Source: Candidatus Pacearchaeota archaeon
Lineage (GTDB): Archaea > Nanoarchaeota > Nanoarchaeia > Pacearchaeales > GW2011-AR1
Assembly: GCA_002686195.1 (NCBI GenBank)
Contig: NZAS01000058.1
Coordinates: 1 to 9,421, forward strand
Direction: 5' to 3'
Length of the DNA: 9,421 nucleotides
Made by a program: the position numbers and the translations under genes. The notes below the pieces were generated by a model. The model made no database searches. It saw only the letters and a list, made by a program, of their open reading frames with translations, and was not told where the DNA came from. This document shows, one piece after another, positions 1 to 8,000 of this stretch. The number at the start of each line of letters is the position of its first letter. Within the stretch, counting starts at the first letter, position 1.

Positions 1-892
1 CAACCTCAGTAATATCATCTTTTAAATATGACAATTTATTAATTTGCTGATCAACTAAATCAAGTGATGCAGACCTAGCATCAGCTTTTAACATTTCAAT
101 ATAAGCCTTATCAGCACCTTTTTCAACTAGCATCTCGCTTGCATCCCTAATACCTAATTTTGCTACAGTTTGTTCTACTTCATTTTCTAAAGCTTCACCT
201 GCTACTTTTTTACCATTTTGCGTTAAAAGAGATAAGCCAAGATCATCAGCATTTTTAACTGCGCCAAATCTGAATAAATGATCAGCAACACCCTTAGCTG
301 CAGCTTTTCTCGCTCCTGAGCCAGCCAATGATGGCACAAGACCAAGACCGTCAGTTGCAGCAAAAAACCAAAAGTCATACAACATTCCAGCACCAAAGCC
401 TAATGCTGATTGGAACATATCTGGCTGAGTCTTTTCATCCCAAGGACTCTTAAATGGTGCATCGCCAGTCATTAAATGGACAGCTAATCCCGTTATAGAT
501 TCATTAGCACCTTGCTTAACTGCATTGCCTACATAGTCAGGAAGAAGATCAACAAAGCCTCCTGCGCCCATAATGCTCCCAGCCCAAGTCCTGTCTTTAT
601 TAGCAATGACTTGTTTATTAGGGTCATATCTTGGGTTTGAATCTCTAGCAGCTTGTTCTAAACTATAATTTGATGGACTGCGTGTTCTTAAATGATCATC
701 CCAAATAGGACCAGAAGAAAAATCTGGAAGGTCTTCATAATTAGAGAAATTATTTTTTAAATGTTTTAAAATTTCATAATCTGTTTTATTATAAAAAAAG
801 GGAGCATACTGAGGTGATGCATTATCTCTAGCATCTTGGGCTAAAGCCCTGAGATCAAACTCGTTATATCTTGGTGCTTGTGGTATAGCCAT
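1..892 (-). CDS. Probable large internal virion (ejection) protein, C-terminus beyond left edge
   Basis: An open frame runs from ATG at 892 to position 1 without a stop, giving the first 297 residues of a longer protein. The start is well supported: AGGGAGG (900-906) lies 7 nt upstream, and the protein begins MAIPQAPRYNEFDLRALAQD. Residues about 103-145 are glycine- and alanine-rich (motif GANESITGLAVHLMTGD), and about 162-192 are hydrophobic and aromatic, which could be a membrane-inserting stretch. The rest is mostly charged helix. No enzyme motif is visible. Genes at this position, last in a run of virion genes after the tail nozzle and smaller internal proteins, often encode very large ejection proteins that enter the host envelope with the DNA. 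That assignment is inference from position and composition. A lytic or polymerase domain could lie in the missing part. Confidence 0.8.
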   Translation of the reverse strand, partial: MAIPQAPRYNEFDLRALAQDARDNASPQYAPFFYNKTDYEILKHLKNNFSNYEDLPDFSSGPIWDDHLRTRSPSNYSLEQAARDSNPRYDPNKQVIANKDRTWAGSIMGAGGFVDLLPDYVGNAVKQGANESITGLAVHLMTGDAPFKSPWDEKTQPDMFQSALGFGAGMLYDFWFFAATDGLGLVPSLAGSGARKAAAKGVADHLFRFGAVKNADDLGLSLLTQNGKKVAGEALENEVEQTVAKLGIRDASEMLVEKGADKAYIEMLKADARSASLDLVDQQINKLSYLKDDITEV

Positions 893-899
893 TAAATAG

Positions 900-906
900 C
901 CTCCCT
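900..906 (-). promoter_or_regulatory. Strong Shine-Dalgarno, possibly masked by a small hairpin
   Basis: AGGGAGG sits 7 nt before the ATG at 892 and is among the strongest ribosome-binding sites in the window. On the transcript, CCCT (complement of 913-916) can pair with the AGGG of this site (903-906) across a 6-nt loop. The four-pair stem could reduce initiation, but it is short and may be chance. Confidence 0.5.
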
Positions 907-927
907 ATCTAAAGGGGTAATTATTTT

Positions 928-2571
928 TTAGTCTGAGTAAACTTCTTCAAAAAAAGCATACATGTCATCTACTGTTTTATTTTTACCATCCTTAATAAAT
1001 GAATCCTTAATCCATCTACCTGTATAAAGATCATCCTCAAAAACTTTAGTAAAAAAAGGATTATTAAACCTCTTTGTTTCAGGATCATAACCATAAGATT
1101 CTAATATTTCTCTCATTTTTACTTTACGTTTAGAAGTCTCTCTTGCAGATGCTTCTTTTCCTAACATTGCATAACCATCTGTGCCTCTTTGAATGGTTTT
1201 CATCAGAGGCATAATCTTCTTCATCATTTTCCCTACATTTCGTTTACCAAGTCCAGTTTGTTTTGAAGCATCAGTATACAAACTTTCATCAAATTCTTCG
1301 GTCTTATTATCACTATCTAGTTTAGGACCAATAAAACTCGGGTCTTCTTCATTTACAAGGTCTTCTGGCTTAAGTTTTTTTTGCTTTTTAACAGGAGTTT
1401 TTGATTGTAATGGACCAATAAAATCCTTATCACCTGGTTTTGCTGGTTTTGTCTTTTCTTTAGGTCTCTCACGATAGTCTTCAGGCTTATCAGCAGGAGG
1501 TTCAAATGGAGTTATAAATTTTGTACCTTTATCTGGACCCCAATTACCAGTATCTGGATTATCAAGTATATGAAATTCTGCTTGTGAAGTCTTTAAAGCA
1601 GTAGTAATTCTATCAAGTTCTTTCTTCCAATGGGCATTTAAATGTTTGGCTTGATCAGTAATAGAAAGTTTTTCAAATCTATTTGGATCAAGATCATCTG
1701 ATATTGTTTTACCTTCTTCGTCTTTAATAGGCTGTAGCATTTCAGCTAATCTATCTTCACTTATAGAAGGAAATGAGCCAGCTTCATGCATATCCATTAT
1801 TGATTGTGTATCATTCACATTTCTTTGTGCAAGGGCTTGATTACTTAATAGTTTATTTATTTCTGTTTCTAATCTAGCATGCTCAGCAGCTGGAGACGTA
1901 ATCCCAGGAGTCCCTAACCTAGTATTCCTCCAAGCAATAGCCTCAACATTACTCATTTTATCACCAGGTTCCATTCTTGCGCCAACAAAGCTTAACATTT
2001 TTTCTTGGTTCATTATTTCTGTGCTAATTAATTTATCCGTAGTAGTATTGAGTACTCCTTTATTCATAAGTGTTGTCCTAAAAGTATTTAACTCCTTTTG
2101 CATGTCTGCTACAATAGGTTGAATCTCTTCTAATGTCATATCTACAAACTGCTCAGCAAATCCTCTGTCATTAACCTCATATTCACCATAAAACCAATCT
2201 GAAAAATCATTAACAACATCCATAGAAGAAACAAGATTATCTATAATAATTTTATCAGTTTCATAAGCATTTCTAACTCTAGGAGAATTTGTTTTAATGT
2301 TACCGCCAATTTTATTAAATCTTGCACTTATCTGATTAAGTAAATCGGGATTATTTTTATTTGCAACAGCTTCTTGTCTAAGACTTGTAAATTCATTTAT
2401 AACATAATCTTCGCCTTGCTTTTGAAAAATAAACTGATTCATCCGCTGAGTGTCAAATGTTTGTTGGATAGAGAGACCAGTTTTAATCATATCAAGAACA
2501 GTCTTAGCAGTATCTGCAGAACCTAATTCTTTTCTTAATTCAGTAGCTGTATAGAGTGAGTCGCCATTCAT
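928..2571 (-). CDS. Probable internal virion protein, 547 aa, with Pro/Lys-rich linker
   Basis: This 547-aa soluble protein shows no enzyme motif. Residues 1-345 are predicted mainly helical and charged, with regular Q, N, E, K and L. Residues about 350-425 form a proline/lysine/glutamate-rich, probably disordered linker. Residues about 440-547 form a basic then mixed C-terminal domain. The linker carries a duplicated short motif, DKDFIGP (381-387) and DPSFIGP (410-416), which may be a docking or processing site. The ATG at 2571 overlaps the stop of the gene before it (TAATG), and GGAG (2580-2583) lies 8 nt upstream, so the two are translationally coupled. It lies between the zinc-finger protein and the large partial protein, which suggests an ejection or internal virion protein. 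This is inference; a scaffolding or tail-associated role is also possible. Confidence 0.75.
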   Translation of the reverse strand: MNGDSLYTATELRKELGSADTAKTVLDMIKTGLSIQQTFDTQRMNQFIFQKQGEDYVINEFTSLRQEAVANKNNPDLLNQISARFNKIGGNIKTNSPRVRNAYETDKIIIDNLVSSMDVVNDFSDWFYGEYEVNDRGFAEQFVDMTLEEIQPIVADMQKELNTFRTTLMNKGVLNTTTDKLISTEIMNQEKMLSFVGARMEPGDKMSNVEAIAWRNTRLGTPGITSPAAEHARLETEINKLLSNQALAQRNVNDTQSIMDMHEAGSFPSISEDRLAEMLQPIKDEEGKTISDDLDPNRFEKLSITDQAKHLNAHWKKELDRITTALKTSQAEFHILDNPDTGNWGPDKGTKFITPFEPPADKPEDYRERPKEKTKPAKPGDKDFIGPLQSKTPVKKQKKLKPEDLVNEEDPSFIGPKLDSDNKTEEFDESLYTDASKQTGLGKRNVGKMMKKIMPLMKTIQRGTDGYAMLGKEASARETSKRKVKMREILESYGYDPETKRFNNPFFTKVFEDDLYTGRWIKDSFIKDGKNKTVDDMYAFFEEVYSD

Positions 2572-3092
2572 TACCTATTCTCCATATCTTTCAAAGTTAA
2601 AATAGTTTGTTGATTACCTTGTACAATTTGATCAATAGACTGTTGAGCGCTGTTTATCTTACCTTGAATATCTTCTGCAACACCAACCATACCCCTAGCA
2701 TATTCATCTTCCATCATATTCATCATAGTTGGGTCTTGACTAGCAAAACCAGTTGATTTCTGTTTACTAATACTACTTAAAAAACTTCCTTCTCTAGCAC
2801 CTTGCTGCATCTGGAAATAAGGCTTATAAGTACTTCTTTTAGTAGCTCTCTTTAGACTGTCTTTAATCTTATTAAATTGATCCGGTTCGCTAATCATATA
2901 ACCAGAACTAAGACCATACAAATCTTCTTGTTCTGTTGCAATAGCCTCATCTCTGGCATCTATATCAACACCTTGGCTTGCTTCATATCTTTCAGCATCG
3001 GAATTAGAATCTAATTGACCACTACCACCACAAGCCCCGCAAGTTTGATTATCAAGGACACCGTCACCACCACAAATTCTACAATCTACCAT
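2571..3092 (-). CDS. Small virion-module protein with N-terminal DnaJ-type zinc finger
   Basis: The first 25 residues of this 173-aa protein hold two exact CxxCxGxG motifs, C4-x2-C7-G-G-D-G and C18-x2-C21-G-G-S-G. This is the repeat that chelates zinc in DnaJ/Hsp40 cysteine-rich domains; two motifs make one zinc site, where DnaJ has four motifs and two sites. There is no J domain. The rest is polar, with a serine/glutamine-rich middle, a methionine patch (MMNMM, about 123-127) and a C-terminal helix likely to form a coiled coil (about 140-170). The start ATG lies one base after the preceding stop (TAA at 3094-3096) with only a weak GGA upstream, so coupled translation is likely. It is wedged between two putative internal virion proteins, so an assembly chaperone or minor virion component is plausible. 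The function is not known. Confidence 0.75.
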   Translation of the reverse strand: MVDCRICGGDGVLDNQTCGACGGSGQLDSNSDAERYEASQGVDIDARDEAIATEQEDLYGLSSGYMISEPDQFNKIKDSLKRATKRSTYKPYFQMQQGAREGSFLSSISKQKSTGFASQDPTMMNMMEDEYARGMVGVAEDIQGKINSAQQSIDQIVQGNQQTILTLKDMENR

Positions 3093-3093
3093 A

Positions 3094-4071
3094 TTAATTC
3101 CATGTCATTAAATCTGGGTCCCAAGACCTATTTGATACATAAGGTGATGCAACATTTGGAGGCTGAACATTACTTGCTGTTACAGGATTAAGATATTGCC
3201 CTTGACCTCGTTGGTTAAAAAAAGCATCCGCTTTAGATGCACCTAATTTTGCCGTACCTTTATAAACATCTGCCCAATTACTTATAATCTCTTTACCAAA
3301 TTGTTTGCCCATACCAGCATAATTAGTTTTAGGCGGATTTTTCTTCATATAATCAATAACATTTTGACGAGCGGTTTCAGTACTTTTTGACAAAAATGCA
3401 GGCGCACCTTTAGGTCTTTGAGGCATTGCACCACCAGCTTTTATTTTATTATAATCAAATGGATTAGACTTACCTTGTTGTTGAAAGAATTTATCCATTC
3501 TTGCCCTGTCCTGTGCTAATCCTTTATCTAATTTCTTTGTAAGTAATTCCAAATTTTTATCTCCCTTACTAGCACCAGCCTCTTTTATTTTATCCCAATC
3601 AATGCCAGTCATCTTCCCCTCTATTGGACCTCCGCCAGCTTGTTTAGCAGCATAAGAACCAAAACCAGCTAAAGTTGCTGATGTAACAGCTGTACTTTTA
3701 GTACTTTTTTCATAAGTTCTTATCATATCTGATTTAGTTTTTCCAAAGTATTTAGATTTGCCTAATTCTTTTTTAGCCCTGCTTTCACCAATTTTACCAG
3801 CAGCGTAAGTTCCAGCAAGAGCCAATCCAATAGCCCAAGGCGCAGTCATAGTTACACCTGTAGTTATAAGTCCAGATAACACAGAACCTGCTTTCATGGC
3901 GTTTTGATATTTATCAGCAGCCGATTTACCTAATTGACCAAACTTTTTAAATTCATCTATTTCAAATTCTCTAGTTCTAAGATTCTGCTCAGCAACACTT
4001 TTCATAGCTTCTAGAGTGTCTTTACTGCCTTGCCTACTAGTACTTACTGATTGACTATAATAACTCGCCAT
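3094..4071 (-). CDS. Probable internal virion/ejection protein with hydrophobic Gly/Ala segments, 325 aa
   Basis: The N-terminus is Ser/Gln-rich and then helical (residues 1-60). A glycine/alanine/threonine-rich hydrophobic stretch follows (about 61-95, including TAPWAIGLALAGTYAAG), then a second shorter one (about 126-146). The C-terminal half is basic and Gln/Asn/Pro-rich and ends in DPDLMTWN. The pattern of a soluble helical protein with one or two membrane-compatible Gly/Ala segments is typical of short-tailed phage ejection proteins that form a channel across the host envelope, so that role is inferred. The start is ATG at 4071 with AAAGGG (4083-4088) about 11 nt upstream, a rather long spacing. 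It follows the largest non-coding gap in the window (4072-4139), so it may have its own promoter. No similarity to a named protein is recognised. Confidence 0.75.
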   Translation of the reverse strand: MASYYSQSVSTSRQGSKDTLEAMKSVAEQNLRTREFEIDEFKKFGQLGKSAADKYQNAMKAGSVLSGLITTGVTMTAPWAIGLALAGTYAAGKIGESRAKKELGKSKYFGKTKSDMIRTYEKSTKSTAVTSATLAGFGSYAAKQAGGGPIEGKMTGIDWDKIKEAGASKGDKNLELLTKKLDKGLAQDRARMDKFFQQQGKSNPFDYNKIKAGGAMPQRPKGAPAFLSKSTETARQNVIDYMKKNPPKTNYAGMGKQFGKEIISNWADVYKGTAKLGASKADAFFNQRGQGQYLNPVTASNVQPPNVASPYVSNRSWDPDLMTWN

Positions 4072-4139
4072 AATATTTCAAGCCCTTTACAATTTTACTG
4101 TTAAATATACACATACAAATTTCTACGTCCCAAGTATTT
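4072..4139 (-). promoter_or_regulatory. Intergenic gap with a weak sigma70-like promoter candidate
   Basis: This 68-bp gap lies between the protease stop and the 325-aa gene. On the minus strand, TTGGGA (4128-4133) and TATATT (4104-4109) are 18 bp apart and match the bacterial -35 box at 4 of 6 positions and the -10 box at 5 of 6. In AT-rich DNA such matches are common, so this is only a candidate. The -35 candidate overlaps the distal copy of the 13-bp repeat. No terminator hairpin was seen. Confidence 0.2.
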
Positions 4140-4142
4140 CTA
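4130..4142 (-). repeat. 13-bp direct repeat, distal copy (3' side of protease gene)
   Basis: TAGAAATACTTGG on the minus strand is identical to 4823-4835. Its first three bases are the protease stop codon. Read in the frame of the 68-aa gene, the bases after its leading TA continue GAA ATA CTT GGG ACG TAG, i.e. EILGT-stop. This is nearly the real C-terminus of that gene (EILGE-stop), so the segment looks like a leftover 3' end. Confidence 0.7.
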
Positions 4143-4814
4143 ATCTGCCTTAAAACTATCAATAACATAATCTGGATAATTCCCCCCAGGAGATACTCCC
4201 GTAGAAAGTGTTCTAAAAGAATTTATTTGTTTTTTCAAAAAATTTAACTCTTCTTTAGACAAAGCTTTAAATGCTTCTTCCAAATGCTTATTTGTTATAG
4301 CACCAAATACTTCCTGTCCAATTTTATCATGCCTAATAGTTCTCCCGATTATAGGAGGCATATGCCCTCCCTCATGTATAAGAGTTTGTAAAAAAGATGA
4401 AGAACCACCTTCAGGTTTTAAAGCCATGCTAATTAAAGAATCTTTTTTATTTATAAAGGGAATATATCGGTTTATTTTGGGCAATTTGAGTCCTTCTTGG
4501 CTGCTTTGCATTGCACCAAGTGTTTGACCTTTATCAGTCTCTCTTAAATTCTTTTTATCTACTCCTCCAACCAAAATATCCCTTTTTTCTATGCCTTCTA
4601 TAAATCTTCTTGTTTGAACTTTCCCTCTAATTGTATTAATTATTGGGAAATCCCAAAGCCCTCCAGTGTCTTTTTTTGATCTCTCTCTATGTAAATCACG
4701 GTAAATTTTATCCATTGCTTTTTTTAGAGCAGGAGTTCTAAGTATATTAGAAAGAATAGTTTCATCAAGTTCTGTAATATCATTCCCATAAAAATCTATA
4801 TATCCAGAAGCCAT
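4140..4814 (-). CDS. Putative HExxH zinc metallopeptidase, 224 aa
   Basis: The protein contains TLIHEGGHMPP with the zincin signature HEGGH at residues 147-151. The histidines would bind zinc and the glutamate would activate water. A third ligand is not certain: H162 (in RTIRHDKIG) or E168 are candidates, and the spacing does not fit the metzincin HExxHxxGxxH pattern. Residues 1-60 are charged and helical (DLHRERSKKD), and the tail is rich in helix and lysine. No signal peptide or membrane span is seen. I place the start at ATG 4814, not at the in-frame TTG 4826, because GGAG (4821-4824) lies 6 nt upstream and the preceding stop ends one base before. Because it sits among virion genes it could process virion proteins, act during entry or attack a host target; the substrate is unknown. 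A 13-bp direct repeat brackets the gene, which suggests it was acquired as a cassette. Confidence 0.75.
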   Translation of the reverse strand: MASGYIDFYGNDITELDETILSNILRTPALKKAMDKIYRDLHRERSKKDTGGLWDFPIINTIRGKVQTRRFIEGIEKRDILVGGVDKKNLRETDKGQTLGAMQSSQEGLKLPKINRYIPFINKKDSLISMALKPEGGSSSFLQTLIHEGGHMPPIIGRTIRHDKIGQEVFGAITNKHLEEAFKALSKEELNFLKKQINSFRTLSTGVSPGGNYPDYVIDSFKAD

Positions 4815-4815
4815 C

Positions 4816-5022
4816 TTATTCTCCAAGTATTTCTACTGAGTATAACCTGAAGTACCATTCGCCTCTAAACTTTTTAGCATGGTACAGACCGCTGTTGTCG
4901 CCTTCTATAAAACACCAGAGTTCATCACCGTCACTACCTTCACTAACTGGTGGCTGACCTATATACACAGTTTTCTCTGAACTGCGTGTGTACATTATAT
5001 CATCTGAATATTTAGTAGGCAT
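4816..5022 (-). CDS. Small probable structural protein, 68 aa
   Basis: This acidic, aromatic small protein has no membrane span. The pattern P-P-x-S-E-G-S-D-G-D-E-L-W (24-36), then G-L-Y-H-A-K-K-F-R-G-E-W-Y-F (45-58), resembles the GD-x-W ... LY ... GxW pattern seen in short phage tail and fibre modules, where a small beta-sheet unit is built around conserved tryptophans. I therefore infer a minor virion or tail component; a specific family is not recognised. The ATG at 5022 overlaps the stop of the tail nozzle gene (TAATG) and no clear Shine-Dalgarno lies before it, so translation is probably coupled to that gene. Its last codons (GAA ATA CTT GG) carry the proximal copy of the 13-bp repeat, and its stop is one base before the protease ATG. 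Confidence 0.7.
   Translation of the reverse strand: MPTKYSDDIMYTRSSEKTVYIGQPPVSEGSDGDELWCFIEGDNSGLYHAKKFRGEWYFRLYSVEILGE
4821..4824 (-). promoter_or_regulatory. Shine-Dalgarno deciding the protease start
   Basis: GGAG lies 6 nt before ATG 4814 and overlaps the second base of the in-frame TTG at 4826. This spacing supports the ATG and rules against the longer TTG form, which would put the site inside its own coding sequence. Confidence 0.7.
4823..4835 (-). repeat. 13-bp direct repeat, proximal copy (5' side of protease gene)
   Basis: TAGAAATACTTGG lies in the last codons of the 68-aa gene and is identical to 4130-4142. The offset is 693 bp. The stop codons downstream of the two copies (TAA at 4816-4818, TAG at 4123-4125) keep exactly the same 693-bp offset, as expected if the segment between them was inserted and the 3' end of the target gene duplicated. 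Confidence 0.7.
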
Positions 5023-8000
5023 TATTTAATTGACTTTACTCTATAGACTAATGAAAAATCATTTATTTGGAATGATGAATCTACCTTTGTTGATCCAGCT
5101 CCAGGGGCAACTTCCACCTGTACAGTATATACATTTCTTGCCTTAGCTTTATCAGCAGTTTTTACAACATACTGAGCCGTTTCCCAGCCAGTAGCATTAT
5201 CAATAATATTATTGTTTTTAGGCTCTAATGTTATTTCATCATATCCTTTATTCTGAGATACTAATCTTAGTTTTAAATCTGGGACAATATATCCATCGGT
5301 TTTTAAAATATTAGATTCGTCATTATGCTCAATAGCTACAGACCCTTGATAACCACGAGTTACAGATAAAGAGGATGTTGCAGGAACAACTAATAATACA
5401 TACATCTTTTCATTATCTATTTTTATTACACTAAATCGTTCAAAAGGAGTTGTATCATCTACCACTATTGTAGTTACAGAACTATTTATAGCCCCATTTA
5501 ATTCACTTCCAGAACTAGTAAAAACATATCCATTGTCCTGTATCATATTACCCTTGTAAGTAAGATAGCAACCATAAATCTTCTTTCTATGATGGGGCGA
5601 ACCAAATGTAATTTCTTTTGTTATAAAACTTGTAGGTGCTAAAGGGAAATCAGCAGACAAATCATCTATGCTTTTATATTCTACTATCCTTGATTTAGCA
5701 CCAGTTGTACCAGAACCTCTACCTGTTAAGAATAGCATATGAGATTCGCCATTAGCTTCATCATTATATGAAACTATATTAGATACTTTATCTGTATTTA
5801 CTATTTCCGCTGCCGTATCACCAAACGGAGCCATGCCAGTTTGCTTATTCCAAGATTGAGTAAGAAGATTAAATATATACATTTCATCAGTTGAAGAAGC
5901 TGCTTCCCAAACAGTATCAGTATTGCCCATTACAAAAAGCTTCTTCTCTCTTGCATAATAACCTGTCATGGAATTATCCGTTATAAAAGTTTTCCAATCT
6001 TTAGGGTCTATCTTATTATTAATCAAATTTATAGGAGCTTTTTCACCAGTAAATATATATGCCCCAAAATCATTTACCCAAAATATACCATCAGTAAATG
6101 TAGTAACTGCATTAGGATGCCTAACGCCCATATCTGGATATTTAGCCTCAAGATACTCTTCTCCACCAGCAACTACTATAACATATAAACTGTTCTCTTT
6201 AAACTGCAAAAGACGGTTTCCCATACCAGCAAGCTTAACTATGCTTTCACCATCTCTCACAGCAACGTCTACAAAAGAATTATCTGGAAGAATATCAAAA
6301 CGGTTCATAGCCGATTTTAAAAGCCTATCTGGATATACAGTTTCAATCCCAGGAGATGTTTCAGTTTTCTGTTTTATGTTTCCAACATATAACCTTCTGT
6401 TAAGAATAACTCCAGTTTTGTATCTGCATTCCACGCTAACAGTACCTTTTTTAATACGGCTTTTAACGGCATGTGTAAAAATAACAGGAGGGTTTTTATG
6501 ATAAATACCAACACCAACATAACCAGCACCTTTTCCACTTCCATCCCCTAATAAATAAGCATAGCCTCTATCTGTAGTTACATTATAATCCATCTTAGCA
6601 ATATGATCAGCATCATAAATGCTTGTTGTAGTCCTTGTCGGGTAATCTCCTATAAAAAATAAGTTATCATCATTAACAGAATTAGTACTTCTATTATCCT
6701 GTGATTTTTCAGCAACCTTATAATATATTCTTACTGAAGTAATTCTTGGATTCCAAACTATAGTCCCATCATCTTTTCTAGGTCTTACAACAGCTATAAA
6801 AGAAACATCATTATTTTTATTAGTTTCACCGTTATGACCACCTAATGAAATACCAACGCTAACATTTGAACCTGAAGCATTAGTATTGATATAGGCAGGA
6901 TTTGATTCTTGATTGCCATCATAAACAAAAGATGCATAAAAATGATAATATTGAGCAGTATCTTTATCTCCATCGCCCCATCCTGTAAAATCATTTCTAG
7001 GATTGCTCCCCGCCCATATATGACATATTAAACCAACTTCTGTACCAGTCTCAGGTAAAGAAACTGAGGCTTCTTCAGTATCATTATCTGGGAAATATGG
7101 TGTTGTACCTGAACTTGTAACAACTACTCCACCAGTTGGAGGCTCAACAAATTGTTTACTTTGTATATAATCTTTTCCAGAATTTACATCAGTTTTCCAT
7201 GTAGCAGATGTATAATCAAGAGGATAATTATTATCCTCTCCGGCTTGATCACCACTTAAAGTATTATCATCACTCTGAAAATAAGTGTAACCATCATCTA
7301 GAAACCACCATTTCTGAGGATCAAACTTATGGTCATGGTCAAAAACTCTTAATGAACCATCAATATAAAGATAGTCAATTCTTGTATTTTCATCAGCTGA
7401 CCCGCTTCCCTGGACTCCAGATGCTGTTAAAATAATAGGAGCTGTGCATGAATTTATACCATTGCTTGTAGGTTCTATGTATAAATTAACTTTAGGTGAA
7501 TTAATGGAAGCAACGTCAAAAGTTACTCCACCACCGCCAAAAGTAGCAGTAATTGTTTCGTTGACAGCAAAATCTTTACCGCCATTTACAACTGTTATAG
7601 TGGCTAACTTTCCATCTGGATTAGTGACTTGTATATTAAATACCGCATCAAGTCCATTACCATCAGTAGTGTAATCAACATCATTATATCCCCCGTCAGC
7701 AGCTGTAGGAGTTGATACAGTATCAACAGTCTTTATTGATTCAACAGGTTCAAAAACAGCAAGATACCTGCCATCTATTTCACTGCCATCATTAACATCA
7801 TTATCAACTGGGAAGTAGAATATTCCATAACCACCCTTTTTAATATAAATATCATTTAACTCATTTAAACCGCTTACATCAGCATAATCATCCCACTTAC
7901 CAAGAAATCTAAGGCGACCAGCAACAGAAGAATCTATATTATCTCCAGTTACATATTCAGTATCATTTAAATCTCTTGGATTAGTACTAGTATTTAAACC

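Noticed and set aside
1193..1477. Plus-strand open frame of 94 codons opposite the 547-aa gene
   Set aside because: It lies wholly inside a well-supported minus-strand gene, has skewed Ser/Phe/Leu-rich composition and no clear ribosome-binding site; it is a shadow frame.
4140..4814. Metzincin or M15-type endolysin identity for the HEGGH protein
   Set aside because: The metzincin third histidine spacing is absent and no M15 SxHxxGxAxD-type motif is visible, so it is not claimed as an endolysin.
4815..4826. Longer protease form starting at TTG 4826 (N-terminus MENK)
   Set aside because: The GGAG 6 nt before ATG 4814 and the one-base gap after the previous stop fit the ATG; the TTG form would overlap the upstream gene and contain its own ribosome-binding site.
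5968..7674. Three plus-strand open frames of 75-177 codons opposite the tail nozzle gene
   Set aside because: All are antisense to conserved propeller or beta-module coding sequence, with compositions typical of reverse-frame shadows.
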